Below, one piece after another: positions 7,062-15,419 of a DNA stretch of 64,000 bases (within the stretch, counting starts at the first letter, position 1; every line of letters begins with the position of its first letter). The notes under the pieces were generated by a model, which was not told where the DNA came from, ran no database searches, and saw only the letters and a program-made list of their open reading frames with translations. The position numbers were made by a program, and so were the translations under genes. Location of the stretch: contig DEWY01000002.1 of NCBI GenBank assembly GCA_002363865.1, positions 1 to 64,000 on the forward strand. The letters are read 5' to 3'. Source of the DNA: Caulobacteraceae bacterium UBA3198 (GTDB taxonomy: Bacteria > Pseudomonadota > Alphaproteobacteria > Caulobacterales > Caulobacteraceae).

Positions 7062-7553
7062 CTATTCGGCGTGGAGCGCGTCGATGATCTGCGGCAGCGA
7101 CGCGGCGGCCCGGACCGCGGCCACCATCTCATCGAGAAGGTCCTGTTCCTCCCGTGGGGGTCCAGCTTCGCCAGCGATGGCTTCATCATCACGCCAGTCG
7201 TCGGGATTGGCCAGAATTGACGCGGCCACGCGGTCCTTGACCTGCTCCAACGTCATCGGCCCGATCGATTCGATCTGCTGATCGACCAGGTGAGTGCTTT
7301 GTTGCACGAGGAAGCGCAGCACGCGCCCCCAGAAGGATCCGACAACGCCGAGGTCAGTCACCCCGACGACCTTCCAGCCTTGCAGGTCGGGTCCGACCAC
7401 CACCATGCCCAACCGCTGCCCGTGCTTCAGCTCCCATGCCGTGCAGGTGGAAAAATCCTCTGAGTCGACAAAGTGCGTCAGCTTTTCAAGGTCTTCCTCG
7501 GCATAGCGACCGACATCACGGTGGAACGCCAGGGCGGGAAAGGTCGGGCTCAT
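7062..7553 (-). CDS. Putative immunity protein of the adjacent toxin
   Basis: This 163-residue soluble protein has no signal peptide or membrane segment and no family I can name. Its start overlaps the stop of the toxin gene by 4 nt (ATGA), the usual order and spacing of toxin-immunity pairs. The central part is predicted to be mainly beta (LGMVVVGPDLQGWKVVGVTDLGVV), and the C-terminal third is acidic and helical. It probably binds and neutralises the toxin domain of its neighbour; that role is inferred from position only. Confidence 0.6.
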   Translation of the reverse strand: MSPTFPALAFHRDVGRYAEEDLEKLTHFVDSEDFSTCTAWELKHGQRLGMVVVGPDLQGWKVVGVTDLGVVGSFWGRVLRFLVQQSTHLVDQQIESIGPMTLEQVKDRVAASILANPDDWRDDEAIAGEAGPPREEQDLLDEMVAAVRAAASLPQIIDALHAE

Positions 7554-8236
7554 CGGCGCTGCTCCGACTGAGCCTTGGCCGCCCCGGCAGGATGACCGAC
7601 AGCCGCGCCCGTGCCCACCTTGGACCAGGTCGGTGTGCCGTGGACGTACCGTTCGACCGCATTGAACTTCGGCTTGCCCTTATAGGAACCCGTCAGTCGT
7701 CCATGCATCTCAGCGCCCGCGGGTCCCTCCGGCATGGGCTTGATGTTCCACGGCTGGTTCTTGATCCATTCGGGCACGTTTTTGCCCCATCCGTTTTGCG
7801 GAATGGCCCAGTGGTGTCCATGCTGACCCTTGTTCAGATAGCCCTGCTTGCCCATCCAGGGGCGGACCTTTTCCTTCCACGCATACGGCCCCTTGGTGGA
7901 GGTCGACGCCTTCGTAGCGGCCCTCCCGACTACATAGACGCCGCCTTTCGCAACACCCTTTGCGATCGAGCCGGCGAGAAACAGATCAGAGGCGGCGAGA
8001 GCTCCGTTTAGAGCCGCGCCCGCATAGTCCCCCTCCTGAAAATCTGCCACGGATTCACGCCCAGAACCCCAGACAGGAATAAGGGACTCCGCAAACCCAG
8101 GATGGCCGACCGAATTCACCGGCTGTCCGGCTTCGGCGCGCTCTCGCCTTGCCCGTTCTAGCCGGATCATTTCATCGTATTGCGCGCCCTCGGGGTCCGG
8201 AACGGAACGCGGCCCACCTCTCGGCATCTGCGTCAT
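7550..8236 (-). CDS. Orphan polymorphic toxin with pre-toxin and C-terminal nuclease-like domain
   Basis: The protein is 228 residues. Residues 50-105 (SLIPVWGSGRE, DFQEGDYAGAALNGALAASDLFLAG) match the hydrophobic pre-toxin region found before many polymorphic toxin tips. Residues 130-215 hold the conserved pattern GHHWAIPQNG, IKNQPWNIKPM, MHGRLTGSYKGKPKFNA and YVHGTPTWSK, which I recall from C-termini of Rhs and other effector proteins and which is probably an HNH-like nuclease using the HH pair. No Rhs repeats, PAAR, LXG or signal peptide is present, so it would need a separate delivery route or is a displaced cassette. It overlaps the immunity gene. Confidence 0.68.
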   Translation of the reverse strand: MTQMPRGGPRSVPDPEGAQYDEMIRLERARRERAEAGQPVNSVGHPGFAESLIPVWGSGRESVADFQEGDYAGAALNGALAASDLFLAGSIAKGVAKGGVYVVGRAATKASTSTKGPYAWKEKVRPWMGKQGYLNKGQHGHHWAIPQNGWGKNVPEWIKNQPWNIKPMPEGPAGAEMHGRLTGSYKGKPKFNAVERYVHGTPTWSKVGTGAAVGHPAGAAKAQSEQRR

Positions 8237-8479
8237 TGGGCATCCTTCGCCATGATGTGATTGGAGCGCCCACCAGCGGCCAAGCCGAGGCGCCGAGAAT
8301 AAAGTGTGCCGCAGAAGCCCCCAAATGTCCAGAACAAAACATGAACATTACGAGAGCTTCGTGCTGACCACAGGGCCTCAGCGTCACCGCCCAGCTCTGG
8401 CTGATCGACTCGGGGCCAGGCCCTGCCGAGCTGGCGCGCGCCTAGGCCGACCCCCAACCGGCCCGGCTCGGCCGCCAGC

Positions 8480-9055
8480 CTACTGCGGCGTCAGATCCTG
8501 TTCAGGCTTTTGCGGCCGGGTCAGGTCGAACGCCACCCGAAACAGGCGCCCGGGTCGGGCCAGTTCGTAGGTGAAGGTCTCTGGCGACCGCTCCAGGGAC
8601 CAGACATTGGTGTTGGACACCGTCCGGTCAGTCCGCGTGAACAGCGCAATGGACTCTGCGTCCGCCGGGAAGCTCTGCCGGCCAGCGGCTCCGGGCTCCA
8701 GGCTGTCTCCGCCATATTGCGAGAGTTCGTCCTCGGTCCCGTCGTCATGGCGATGATCGTGCTTCAGACGCAGCCGATCCTCGCCGATCCGGGTGATGAC
8801 CCAGGTGCGCGAGCGATCCTCCCCGACATAGAAGGGGATGCGGATTTCCGTGTCGCTGCAGCTGGCCACCGACATGACCAGTTCAGCCTCGCGGAAGGCC
8901 GCGTCGGTCTCGTTTCCAGCGACCACCTGGCCGGAAAAGCTTTGGCCGCACAGCCGGCTCATGGCCTCGAAGAAGGCCGCCGCGGGACTTTGCGCCAGGG
9001 CGGCGGGCGCGGCGCTGAGCCAGAGGGCGGCCGCCAGGGCCAGCACGGTCTTCAT
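8480..9055 (-). CDS. Secreted hypothetical protein, 191 aa
   Basis: A clear signal peptide (MKTVLALAAALWLSAAPAALAQ) places the protein in the periplasm. The mature part is beta-rich with two cysteines (near 36 and 66) that could form a disulfide, and a conserved-looking KHDHRHDDGTEDE segment. I recognise no enzymatic motif. The start is supported by GGAG about 10 nt upstream. It stands alone, with 243 bp of featureless DNA between it and the toxin gene. Confidence 0.75.
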   Translation of the reverse strand: MKTVLALAAALWLSAAPAALAQSPAAAFFEAMSRLCGQSFSGQVVAGNETDAAFREAELVMSVASCSDTEIRIPFYVGEDRSRTWVITRIGEDRLRLKHDHRHDDGTEDELSQYGGDSLEPGAAGRQSFPADAESIALFTRTDRTVSNTNVWSLERSPETFTYELARPGRLFRVAFDLTRPQKPEQDLTPQ

Positions 9056-9219
9056 CTTCGGCGTCTCCAGGTTCAGCGCATCGCGCTGTGGCGAACCCTA
9101 GAGCCGCCGATGGGCGCCGTCCAACCCGCTGGATGGAAGCGGCGGCCCGCAGCGGGTCTTCGCCGCCCCGCCCTTGGGTTAGGCTCGCCCCAGTCCCCCA
9201 GTCGATTCGGATCGCCCCC

Positions 9220-9432
9220 ATGAGCAAGCCCCCCGAGCTGAACTACCGGCCCCTGAGCGACGGGCGCTACGAGATCTGGCTGCATGCGGTGGTGACCCAG
9301 GACGCGCTGCTCGGCCTGCACGGGGTGCTGGCCCAGTATGGGGCCGAAGGGCCGCCCGAACCTGCGGAGCCCGATGAGCCCGACGCCGCCGACGGGAGCG
9401 GGTCCGACGACGGCGGCGGCCGCACCCACTGA
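9220..9432 (+). CDS. Hypothetical small protein, 70 aa
   Basis: The frame from ATG 9220 encodes a compact N-terminal part (LNYRPLSDGRYEIWLHAVVTQDALLGLHGVLAQY) and an acidic, low-complexity tail rich in Pro, Asp and Gly. Longer in-frame starts upstream give sequence that does not look like protein, so the ATG at 9220 is preferred. No family is recognised. It converges with the Hpt gene. Confidence 0.5.
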   Translation: MSKPPELNYRPLSDGRYEIWLHAVVTQDALLGLHGVLAQYGAEGPPEPAEPDEPDAADGSGSDDGGGRTH

Positions 9433-9438
9433 GGTCCC

Positions 9439-9792
9439 TCAGCGTGCGGGCGGCGTCTTCAGGGACCGCAACATGAGTTCGTGGACATAGGCGGCGACAT
9501 CCGACAGGGCGGCGTCCAGGGCGTCGCGCACCGCGGGCAGACATCCCTCCCCATGGGTTTCAGCGGCCTCACAGGCCTGCGCCAGGGCGCCCGCGCCGAT
9601 CCCCCTGGCCGTCCCCTTGATGGTGTGGACCGCGTCCGGCCACCCCTCCTGGCCCGGCGCCAGCAGCGGGGCCCAAAGGGCGGCCTGCTGACGGAACAGC
9701 TCCAGCACCTCCTGGACCACGTCCAGGTCGCCGGCGGCGTAGGATTCCAGATAGCCGAAGTCCACCGCCCCGGTCAGATCGCGCCGCGCCAT
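9439..9792 (-). CDS. Histidine phosphotransfer (Hpt) domain protein
   Basis: The 117-residue protein is essentially one Hpt domain, which passes phosphate between receiver domains in a phosphorelay. The signature is AVHTIKGTARGIGAGALAQACEAAE (residues 55-79), with the phospho-accepting His followed by xIKGxA. Most of the sequence is helical, as expected for the four-helix bundle. ATG 9792 is the start; the longer frame upstream runs antisense through the tRNA-Lys gene and is an artefact. Its partner kinase is not adjacent. Confidence 0.8.
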   Translation of the reverse strand: MARRDLTGAVDFGYLESYAAGDLDVVQEVLELFRQQAALWAPLLAPGQEGWPDAVHTIKGTARGIGAGALAQACEAAETHGEGCLPAVRDALDAALSDVAAYVHELMLRSLKTPPAR

Positions 9793-9882
9793 AATTCTCT
9801 TCGCCCCTCGCTTGCCAAGCCGAGAAATCCGGCTATGTTCCGCGCCCTCGCCGGGACCCCCGCCAAAGGGGTCCGACGCGAT

Positions 9883-9958
<76 letters not shown>

Positions 9959-10019
9959 AGTTTTCCCCTGAAAACCCTTGGTGGCCGCCCCCCGGGCGAT
10001 GAGAGACCGCGTCGGAGCA

Positions 10020-10301
10020 ATGCTCATCTGGCCCCTGGTCGCCTTCGGCCTAAGCGCCGTCAACCTCGCCACCTTCCTCGTCTTCGCCTTCGACAAGCGC
10101 CAGGCCAGGACCGGCGGGCGGCGGATCCCTGAACGCACCTTACTGATCATGGCCGCGATCGGCGGATCCCCAGGCGCCCTGGCCGCCCAGCAGATCCTGC
10201 GTCACAAGACCCGCAAACAGCCCTTCGGGGCCCGGCTGGCCAGCATCGTCGCGGTACAGGCTGTGGGTCTGGCGCTGATCCTGTCCAGGCTGCAGGCTTG
10301 A
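10020..10301 (+). CDS. DUF1294 membrane protein
   Basis: The 93-residue protein has two to three hydrophobic segments and the DUF1294 signature FAFDKRQA, followed by RIPERTLLIMAAIGGSPGALAAQQILRHKTRKQPF. Members are small inner-membrane proteins of unknown function, some fused to cold-shock domains. ATG 10020 follows GGAG closely; ATG 9999 in the same frame is an alternative that would add seven residues. It lies 61 nt after tRNA-Lys. Confidence 0.75.
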   Translation: MLIWPLVAFGLSAVNLATFLVFAFDKRQARTGGRRIPERTLLIMAAIGGSPGALAAQQILRHKTRKQPFGARLASIVAVQAVGLALILSRLQA

Positions 10302-10465
10302 ACCTCAGGGGTCTCAGAGCCGGCGACCGGCCTCTTCGCCCGGCGCCTGCAACGCTTCCGCCCGCCGGCCGTTGGCCGCTGGGTGGGCGCCAGGACTGTC
10401 GGCGACTGACCCGCGGGGCTATGCTCGCCTCTCCCGCGCCCGTTCGAACCTAAGGATGATCTGAC

Positions 10466-11188
10466 ATGTCTGTGCCCGCGTTGCGCCTCGCCCTCTTCGC
10501 CACCTGTCTGGTGGCGGCTCCCGCCATGGTCCAGGCCCAGTCGGCGACGCCGCAGACCACCGCCGCGCCGGCGGCCGCCTTCGAACTGGCCCCCCTGCCC
10601 TATGGCTATGACGGCCTGGAGCCGGTGATCGACGCCCAGACCATGCAGATCCACCATGGCCGTCACCATCAGGGCTATGTGAACAATCTCAACGCCGCCG
10701 TGGCGCAGACCCCCGCCCTGTCCGGCAAGTCCCTGGAAGAGATCCTGGCGGAGGTCTCCAAGCACCCGGCCAGCGTCCGCAACAACGCCGGCGGCCACTA
10801 CAACCACACCCTGTTCTGGAAGCTGATGGCACCGAGCGATCAGGTGGGCGAGCCGTCCGACGCGCTGAAGGCCCAGATCGACAAGGACTTCGGCTCCATG
10901 GCGGACTTCAAAAAGGCCTTCGAGACCGCCGGCGCGCAGCGCTTTGGCTCAGGCTGGGCCTGGCTGGTCTGGGACGGCGAGAAGCTGGCCGTGGCCTCCA
11001 CCCCCAACCAGGACAATCCGCTGATGGACGACGCCGCGGTCAAGGGCGCGCCGGTCATCGCCAACGATGTCTGGGAGCACGCCTATTATCTGAAGCACCA
11101 GAACAACCGTGGCGGCTATCTCAACGCCTGGTGGGGCGTGCTCAACTGGAACGAGGCCAACCGCCTGTTCGACGCCGCCCGACAGTAG
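10466..11188 (+). CDS. Secreted Fe/Mn superoxide dismutase
   Basis: The enzyme converts superoxide to oxygen and hydrogen peroxide. The signal peptide (MSVPALRLALFATCLVAAPAMVQAQ) directs it to the periplasm, so this is not the usual cytoplasmic SodB/SodA form. Family motifs are LPYGYDGLEPVIDAQTMQIHHGRHHQGYV, NNAGGHYNHTLFW and DVWEHAYYLKHQNNRGGYL, carrying the metal ligands His, His, Asp and His. The segment QRFGSGWAWLVW is typical of Fe/Mn enzymes. The 240-residue length fits a normal enzyme plus leader and linker. It is a single gene ending at a bidirectional-type hairpin. Confidence 0.93.
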   Translation: MSVPALRLALFATCLVAAPAMVQAQSATPQTTAAPAAAFELAPLPYGYDGLEPVIDAQTMQIHHGRHHQGYVNNLNAAVAQTPALSGKSLEEILAEVSKHPASVRNNAGGHYNHTLFWKLMAPSDQVGEPSDALKAQIDKDFGSMADFKKAFETAGAQRFGSGWAWLVWDGEKLAVASTPNQDNPLMDDAAVKGAPVIANDVWEHAYYLKHQNNRGGYLNAWWGVLNWNEANRLFDAARQ

Positions 11189-11202
11189 GGCGAGGGCTCA
11201 AC

Positions 11203-11234
11203 AGGCCTGAGCGCCGCTTGCGGCGTTCAGGCCT
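11203..11234. terminator. Hairpin between convergent genes
   Basis: AGGCCTGAGCGCCG (11203-11216) and CGGCGTTCAGGCCT (11221-11234) pair over 14 bp with one G-T pair and a 4-nt loop, between the stops of two convergent genes. It could end transcription from both sides, though no T-run is present. Confidence 0.6.
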
Positions 11235-11258
11235 GGCCGCGCCTGTCCGTCAGCAAGA

Positions 11259-11624
11259 TCAAGGGTTCGGGGAGGCGTCCTGCTCGACCGCAGGCGGCGC
11301 CTCGGGCGGATCGTTGAGCGGCGGCAGATGCTCGGCCACCAGATCCTCACGCTCAGCGGTGCGGACCGCCCGCCGGACATTCAGCCGCAACAGCAGCTCA
11401 GCCGCCGGCCAACGCTGGCGCACCTCATCCAGCCGACCGGCGAGGTCGGCGGCCATGACATTCTCAGTCTCGCCGGCATAGAGCAGCCGCGTCTCGGCCC
11501 CAGGGCCGGTTTCGGCGATGATGTAGTTCGCCCCCGCGGTCGGCGGGATGCGGTCATCCTCGATGGCGGTGTAACGGTAGTTGGCGCCGGACTTTCCGGC
11601 GAAATCGAGTTGGCGGGCCAACAC
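11259..11624 (-). CDS. GIY-YIG-like small protein
   Basis: The 121-residue protein contains GANYIIAE, LLYAGETEN and a C-terminal EDLVAEHLPPLN, which follow the order of a GIY-YIG nuclease fold (strand with two tyrosines, a second strand, then a Glu/Asn-bearing helix ending in PPLN). The catalytic Arg/His pattern is not clear, so activity is uncertain. The start is GTG 11624, supported by GGGAG just upstream. It stands alone and converges on the SOD gene. Confidence 0.5.
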   Translation of the reverse strand: MLARQLDFAGKSGANYRYTAIEDDRIPPTAGANYIIAETGPGAETRLLYAGETENVMAADLAGRLDEVRQRWPAAELLLRLNVRRAVRTAEREDLVAEHLPPLNDPPEAPPAVEQDASPNP

Positions 11625-11868
11625 AACGCTCCCAGCCTTGAATACGCTTTTCCAGAGTTGTCGACCGCCATGCGCCGTCGACGCCCCTCTCTACACGGTC
11701 AATTCGGGCGAAAGCGAGACGCCATCCGCGGCCAAGCTCAGGAATTTCCGCTGCTTGGCCTATCCGGGAACAACCGGCGCCATAAGACGTTCCGAGACGG
11801 CCCCCGGCTCTGCTAGGATTTCCACGAGGCGGCGTCATTCGAATCCGCCACGAGTTTGGAGCCGCACC

Positions 11869-13005
11869 ATTTCCCAGGTTTCCCTCAATGGCGACCAGCC
11901 CGCAGCTTTCGAGCTTGTCGGCGACGGGGATGCGCGGACCGTACGCCTGACCGGGGACTGGACGCTCAATGCGCTCAACCGCGAGGGCCGTCGCCTGAGC
12001 GCCGCCCTGCGGGGCGCGCCCGCCGCCCGTTACGATCTCACCCAGGTGGGCAAGCTCGACACCGCCGGCGCCTTCGCGCTCATCCGCGCCGCCGGCGGCG
12101 AACTCGACCCGGCCAAGGTCGAGGCGCGGCCCGAAAGTCAGCGCCTGATCGAACTGGTGGCCGAGGCCGCCGCCAAACGCGAAGCCCCCAAACGCGAACC
12201 CCGCGGCTGGCACGAAATGACCGTCCGCATTGGCAAGGGCGTAGTGAGTACCGGCTATGACGCCTTCGACACGCTGGTGTTCGCCGGCCATCTGTTGATC
12301 GTGCTGGCCAAGAGCCTGGTCAATCCCCTGCGCATCCGCTGGGCGTCGGTCTTCTCCCTGGCGGAGCGGGCGGGACTGGACGCCATTCCCATCGTGGCGG
12401 TGACCTCCTTCTTTATCGGCGCTGTCGTCGGCCTGCTGGGCGCCAATATGCTGCGGGAGTTCGGCGCCCAGGTCTTCGCAGTGGAGCTGATCGGCGTGGC
12501 GGTGCTGCGGGAATTCAACATCCTGATCACCGCCATCCTGCTGGCCGGCCGTTCGGCCTCATCCTTCGCCGCCGAGATCGGCTCGATGAAGATGAACCAG
12601 GAGGTGGACGCCATGAAGGTGATGGGCGTCGATCCCTTCGAGGCCCTGGTCTTTCCCCGCTTCATGGCCCTGCTGGTGACCATCCCCCTGCTAACCTTCG
12701 TTGCGACGCTCGCCGGGCTCTGCGGCGGCCTGGCGGTCACCTGGAGCGTGCTCGACATCGGGCCGAGCTTCTTCTTCCAGCGGATCCTGGAATATGTCGG
12801 CCCAACCCATTTCTGGGTCGGCCTGTCCAAGGCCCCGATCATGGCCATCGTCATCGCCGGCATCGGCTGCCGGCAGGGCATGGAGGTCGGCGGCGACGTG
12901 GAGTCCCTGGGCCGTCGCGTGACCGCTGCGGTGGTGCACGCCATCTTCGCCATCATCATGATCGATGCGGCCTTCGCCCTGCTCTATATGGAGCTGGACA
13001 TTTGA
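11869..13005 (+). CDS. mlaE: MlaE-type phospholipid ABC permease with N-terminal STAS domain
   Basis: This inner-membrane permease belongs to the MlaFED-type system that moves phospholipids between inner and outer membranes. The first 100 residues form a STAS-like domain (AFELVGDGDARTVRLTGDWTL, KLDTAGAFALIRAAGG). The MlaE permease domain follows, with about five hydrophobic segments and the conserved EIGSMKMNQEVDAMKVMGVDP loop that docks the ATPase. No ATG, GTG or TTG fits the N-terminus; ATT 11869 has GGAG at 11858-11861 with a 7-nt spacer and is taken as the start. Its stop overlaps the TTG start of the next gene. Confidence 0.88.
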   Translation: MSQVSLNGDQPAAFELVGDGDARTVRLTGDWTLNALNREGRRLSAALRGAPAARYDLTQVGKLDTAGAFALIRAAGGELDPAKVEARPESQRLIELVAEAAAKREAPKREPRGWHEMTVRIGKGVVSTGYDAFDTLVFAGHLLIVLAKSLVNPLRIRWASVFSLAERAGLDAIPIVAVTSFFIGAVVGLLGANMLREFGAQVFAVELIGVAVLREFNILITAILLAGRSASSFAAEIGSMKMNQEVDAMKVMGVDPFEALVFPRFMALLVTIPLLTFVATLAGLCGGLAVTWSVLDIGPSFFFQRILEYVGPTHFWVGLSKAPIMAIVIAGIGCRQGMEVGGDVESLGRRVTAAVVHAIFAIIMIDAAFALLYMELDI

Positions 13006-13823
13006 CCGACGTCACGCCCCTCACCAAATCCCCGAAGGCCAGTGAGCCCGATGATTTCGTGATCGAGGTCGAAGGTCTGCGCTCGCAGTTCGGCGACCAT
13101 GTGGTGCATGAGGATCTGGACCTGAATGTCCGTCGCGGCGAGGTCGTCGCCGTGGTCGGCGGCTCGGGCTCGGGCAAGTCTGTCCTGCTCAACTCCATCA
13201 TCGGCCTGAAGGTCCCGGAGGGCGGCACGGTGAAGGTCTTCGGGCAGGATGTGAGCCGCAGCCGCACCGCCGGGGGACTTGAACGCCGCTGGGGCGTTCT
13301 CTTCCAGCACGGGGCGCTGTTCTCGAACCTGACCGTGCGCGAGAACATCGAGGCGCCCATGCGCGAGCACACCAAGCTTTCGGTCAGGGAGATGGAAGAA
13401 CTGGCGGACCTGAAGATCGCCCTTGTGGGCCTGCGGCCTGACGCCGGCGCGCTGAAGCCCTCCGAGCTCTCGGGCGGCATGCGCAAACGCGCCGCGCTGG
13501 CCCGAGCCCTGGCCCTTGATCCGGATCTTCTGTTCCTCGACGAGCCCACCGCCGGGCTCGACCCCATCGGCGCCGGCGCCTTTGACGAACTGATCCGCGA
13601 TCTGTCGGACAGCCTCCACCTGACGGTGTTTATGATCACTCACGACCTCGATAGCCTCTATACAATCACCGACCGCGTGGCGGTGATCGCCGACCGCAAG
13701 GTGGTGGCCGAGGCGCCGGTCGCCGACCTGGAATCCTCGGATCATCCCTGGATTCAAGAGTACTTCCTGGGCCCCCGGGGCCGCGCCGCCGCCAAAGCCA
13801 CCGCCCAGGGGAGCCGGGCCTAA
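13002..13823 (+). CDS. mlaF: MlaF-type ABC transporter ATPase
   Basis: This ATPase powers the MlaE permease. It shows Walker A GGSGSGKS, the signature motif LSGGMRKRAALARALA, Walker B LLFLDEPTAGLDPI and the switch His in ITHDLDS. The 273-residue length and the C-terminal tail reading WIQEYFLGPRG are typical of MlaF proteins. The start is TTG 13002, overlapping the upstream stop, which indicates translational coupling within the operon. Confidence 0.93.
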   Translation: MTDVTPLTKSPKASEPDDFVIEVEGLRSQFGDHVVHEDLDLNVRRGEVVAVVGGSGSGKSVLLNSIIGLKVPEGGTVKVFGQDVSRSRTAGGLERRWGVLFQHGALFSNLTVRENIEAPMREHTKLSVREMEELADLKIALVGLRPDAGALKPSELSGGMRKRAALARALALDPDLLFLDEPTAGLDPIGAGAFDELIRDLSDSLHLTVFMITHDLDSLYTITDRVAVIADRKVVAEAPVADLESSDHPWIQEYFLGPRGRAAAKATAQGSRA

Positions 13824-13826
13824 CCC

Positions 13827-14765
13827 ATGGAAAAGAACGCCAACTATGCCCTGGTGGGGCTTTCGACCCTCATCCTCTTCGTCGGGCTGGTCATCTTCAG
13901 CATCTGGCTGGCGCGGGTCGCGTTTGCCCGGGACTACGACGTCTATGACATTCTGTTCCAAGGCCCCGTGCGCGGCCTGACCCAGGGCGGCGAAGTGCAT
14001 TTCAACGGCATCAAGGTCGGTGAGGTCACCGACATCTCCCTTGATCGCACCAATCCCAGCCGGGTGATCTCCCGGGTGCGGGTCAACTCCGACGTGCCGA
14101 TCCGCGTGGACTCCTACGCCACCCTGGAGCCGCAGGGGATCACCGGCCTCAACTATGTCCAGATCACCGCCGGCACCTCGACCCGCCCGCTGCTGAAGGA
14201 GGTCGCCCCCGAAGGCAAGGTGCCAGTCATCCAGAGCCAGCGCAGCACCCTGGCCGACCTGCTGGAAGGCGGCGGGACCGTGCTGTCGCGCACCGTCGAG
14301 GCGCTCGACCGCGTCAACCGCGTCCTGTCCGACGAGAACATCCTGACCCTTGGGGCCGCCATCTCCGACGCCCAGGCCGTCACGGCGGAACTGCGCGAGC
14401 GGCGCGCCATCATCGCCGACGCCCAGGTCGCCCTGCAGAACATCGGCGAAGCCGCCGAAGAGGCCCGGGCCCTGGCCGCTTCGACCCGGGACATCGTCGA
14501 CACCGACGGCAAGGCGGCCATGGCCAGTCTGAGTGACGCGGCCGCCGAGACTGAAGCCGCCGCGGCGGACCTGCGCCGCATGCTCGCCTCTCTGGAGGGT
14601 CCCACGGCCGACTTCGCCACCTATGGCCTGCCCCAGATCACCCGGGCGGCCGAAAGCCTGCAGGAAACCGCCGAATCCCTGTCTCGCCTCACCAACGAGG
14701 TCAGCGCCGACCCCCGCGGCGTGGTCGGCAAGGCCCCGGCCAAGGAAATCGAGGTGAAGCCATGA
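13827..14765 (+). CDS. mlaD: MlaD-type MCE substrate-binding protein
   Basis: The protein anchors in the inner membrane by one N-terminal helix (YALVGLSTLILFVGLVIFSIWLA), and its MCE domain (about 40-120; FQGPVRGLTQGGEVHFNGIKVGEV, LEPQGITGLNYVQI) lies in the periplasm, where hexamers form a lipid channel. After residue 150 it is helical and rich in Ala and Glu, likely coiled coil. It starts 3 nt after mlaF and overlaps the lipoprotein gene by 4 nt, so all four genes form one operon. At 312 residues it is of the longer alphaproteobacterial kind. Confidence 0.9.
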   Translation: MEKNANYALVGLSTLILFVGLVIFSIWLARVAFARDYDVYDILFQGPVRGLTQGGEVHFNGIKVGEVTDISLDRTNPSRVISRVRVNSDVPIRVDSYATLEPQGITGLNYVQITAGTSTRPLLKEVAPEGKVPVIQSQRSTLADLLEGGGTVLSRTVEALDRVNRVLSDENILTLGAAISDAQAVTAELRERRAIIADAQVALQNIGEAAEEARALAASTRDIVDTDGKAAMASLSDAAAETEAAAADLRRMLASLEGPTADFATYGLPQITRAAESLQETAESLSRLTNEVSADPRGVVGKAPAKEIEVKP

Positions 14766-15388
14766 TCGCCGCCTTTCGTCTCATCAGCCTCACGGCCGCG
14801 GCCTTGGCCCTGTCGGCCTGCGTCTCCCTGCTGCCCGACGCAGAGCCCTCGCAGCTCTACCGTCTGGACGCCCAGATCGAATCCTCGGCCACGGCGACCA
14901 CCGCCGCGCCGACCTTCGGCCTGGTCCTGCCCAGCACCGGATTCGCCCGGGCGGCCAGCGGGGATCGGATCCTGACCATCACTGGCAACGAGGTGGCCTA
15001 TGTCGCCGGAGCCCGTTGGGTGGCCCCGGCCAGCGATCTGTTCCAGGAAGCGGTGGAACGCGCCTTTGACGCCAATGCGGGCCCGGCCCGTCTGGTGACG
15101 CGCGGCGAGATGCGCAACGCCGAGAGCGTCCTGCGCCTCGATATGCGGCGCTTCGAAGTGGTCTATGACCGCGGCCAGGACGCCGCCCCGCTGGTCGTCG
15201 TGCGGCTGCGCGCCACCCTGGTGGACCGCGCCGACCGGACGCTGATCAGTGAGCAGGTGTTCGAAGCTCAGGTGCGCGCCCGCGACAATCGGGTCAGCGC
15301 CATCGTCGCAGCCTTCGACGAGGGGACGGGCCAGGTCCTGACCCAGCTGGTCGACTGGTCCAACCGCACGGGCGCGCCCCGGGACTGA
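14762..15388 (+). CDS. ABC-type transport auxiliary lipoprotein (PqiC/DUF330-like)
   Basis: A lipoprotein signal ends in LSAC at residues 17-20, so the mature protein is acylated and probably sits on the outer membrane. The rest resembles auxiliary lipoproteins of MCE systems: SQLYRLD near the start, GNEVAYVAGARWVAPASDLFQEAVERAF, and LRLDMRRFEV. It probably receives or hands over lipids at the outer membrane as the last component of the mla operon. Confidence 0.82.
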   Translation: MIAAFRLISLTAAALALSACVSLLPDAEPSQLYRLDAQIESSATATTAAPTFGLVLPSTGFARAASGDRILTITGNEVAYVAGARWVAPASDLFQEAVERAFDANAGPARLVTRGEMRNAESVLRLDMRRFEVVYDRGQDAAPLVVVRLRATLVDRADRTLISEQVFEAQVRARDNRVSAIVAAFDEGTGQVLTQLVDWSNRTGAPRD

Positions 15389-15419
15389 TCACCCGGGCGG
15401 CGGCCCAGCCGCTTAGAGC

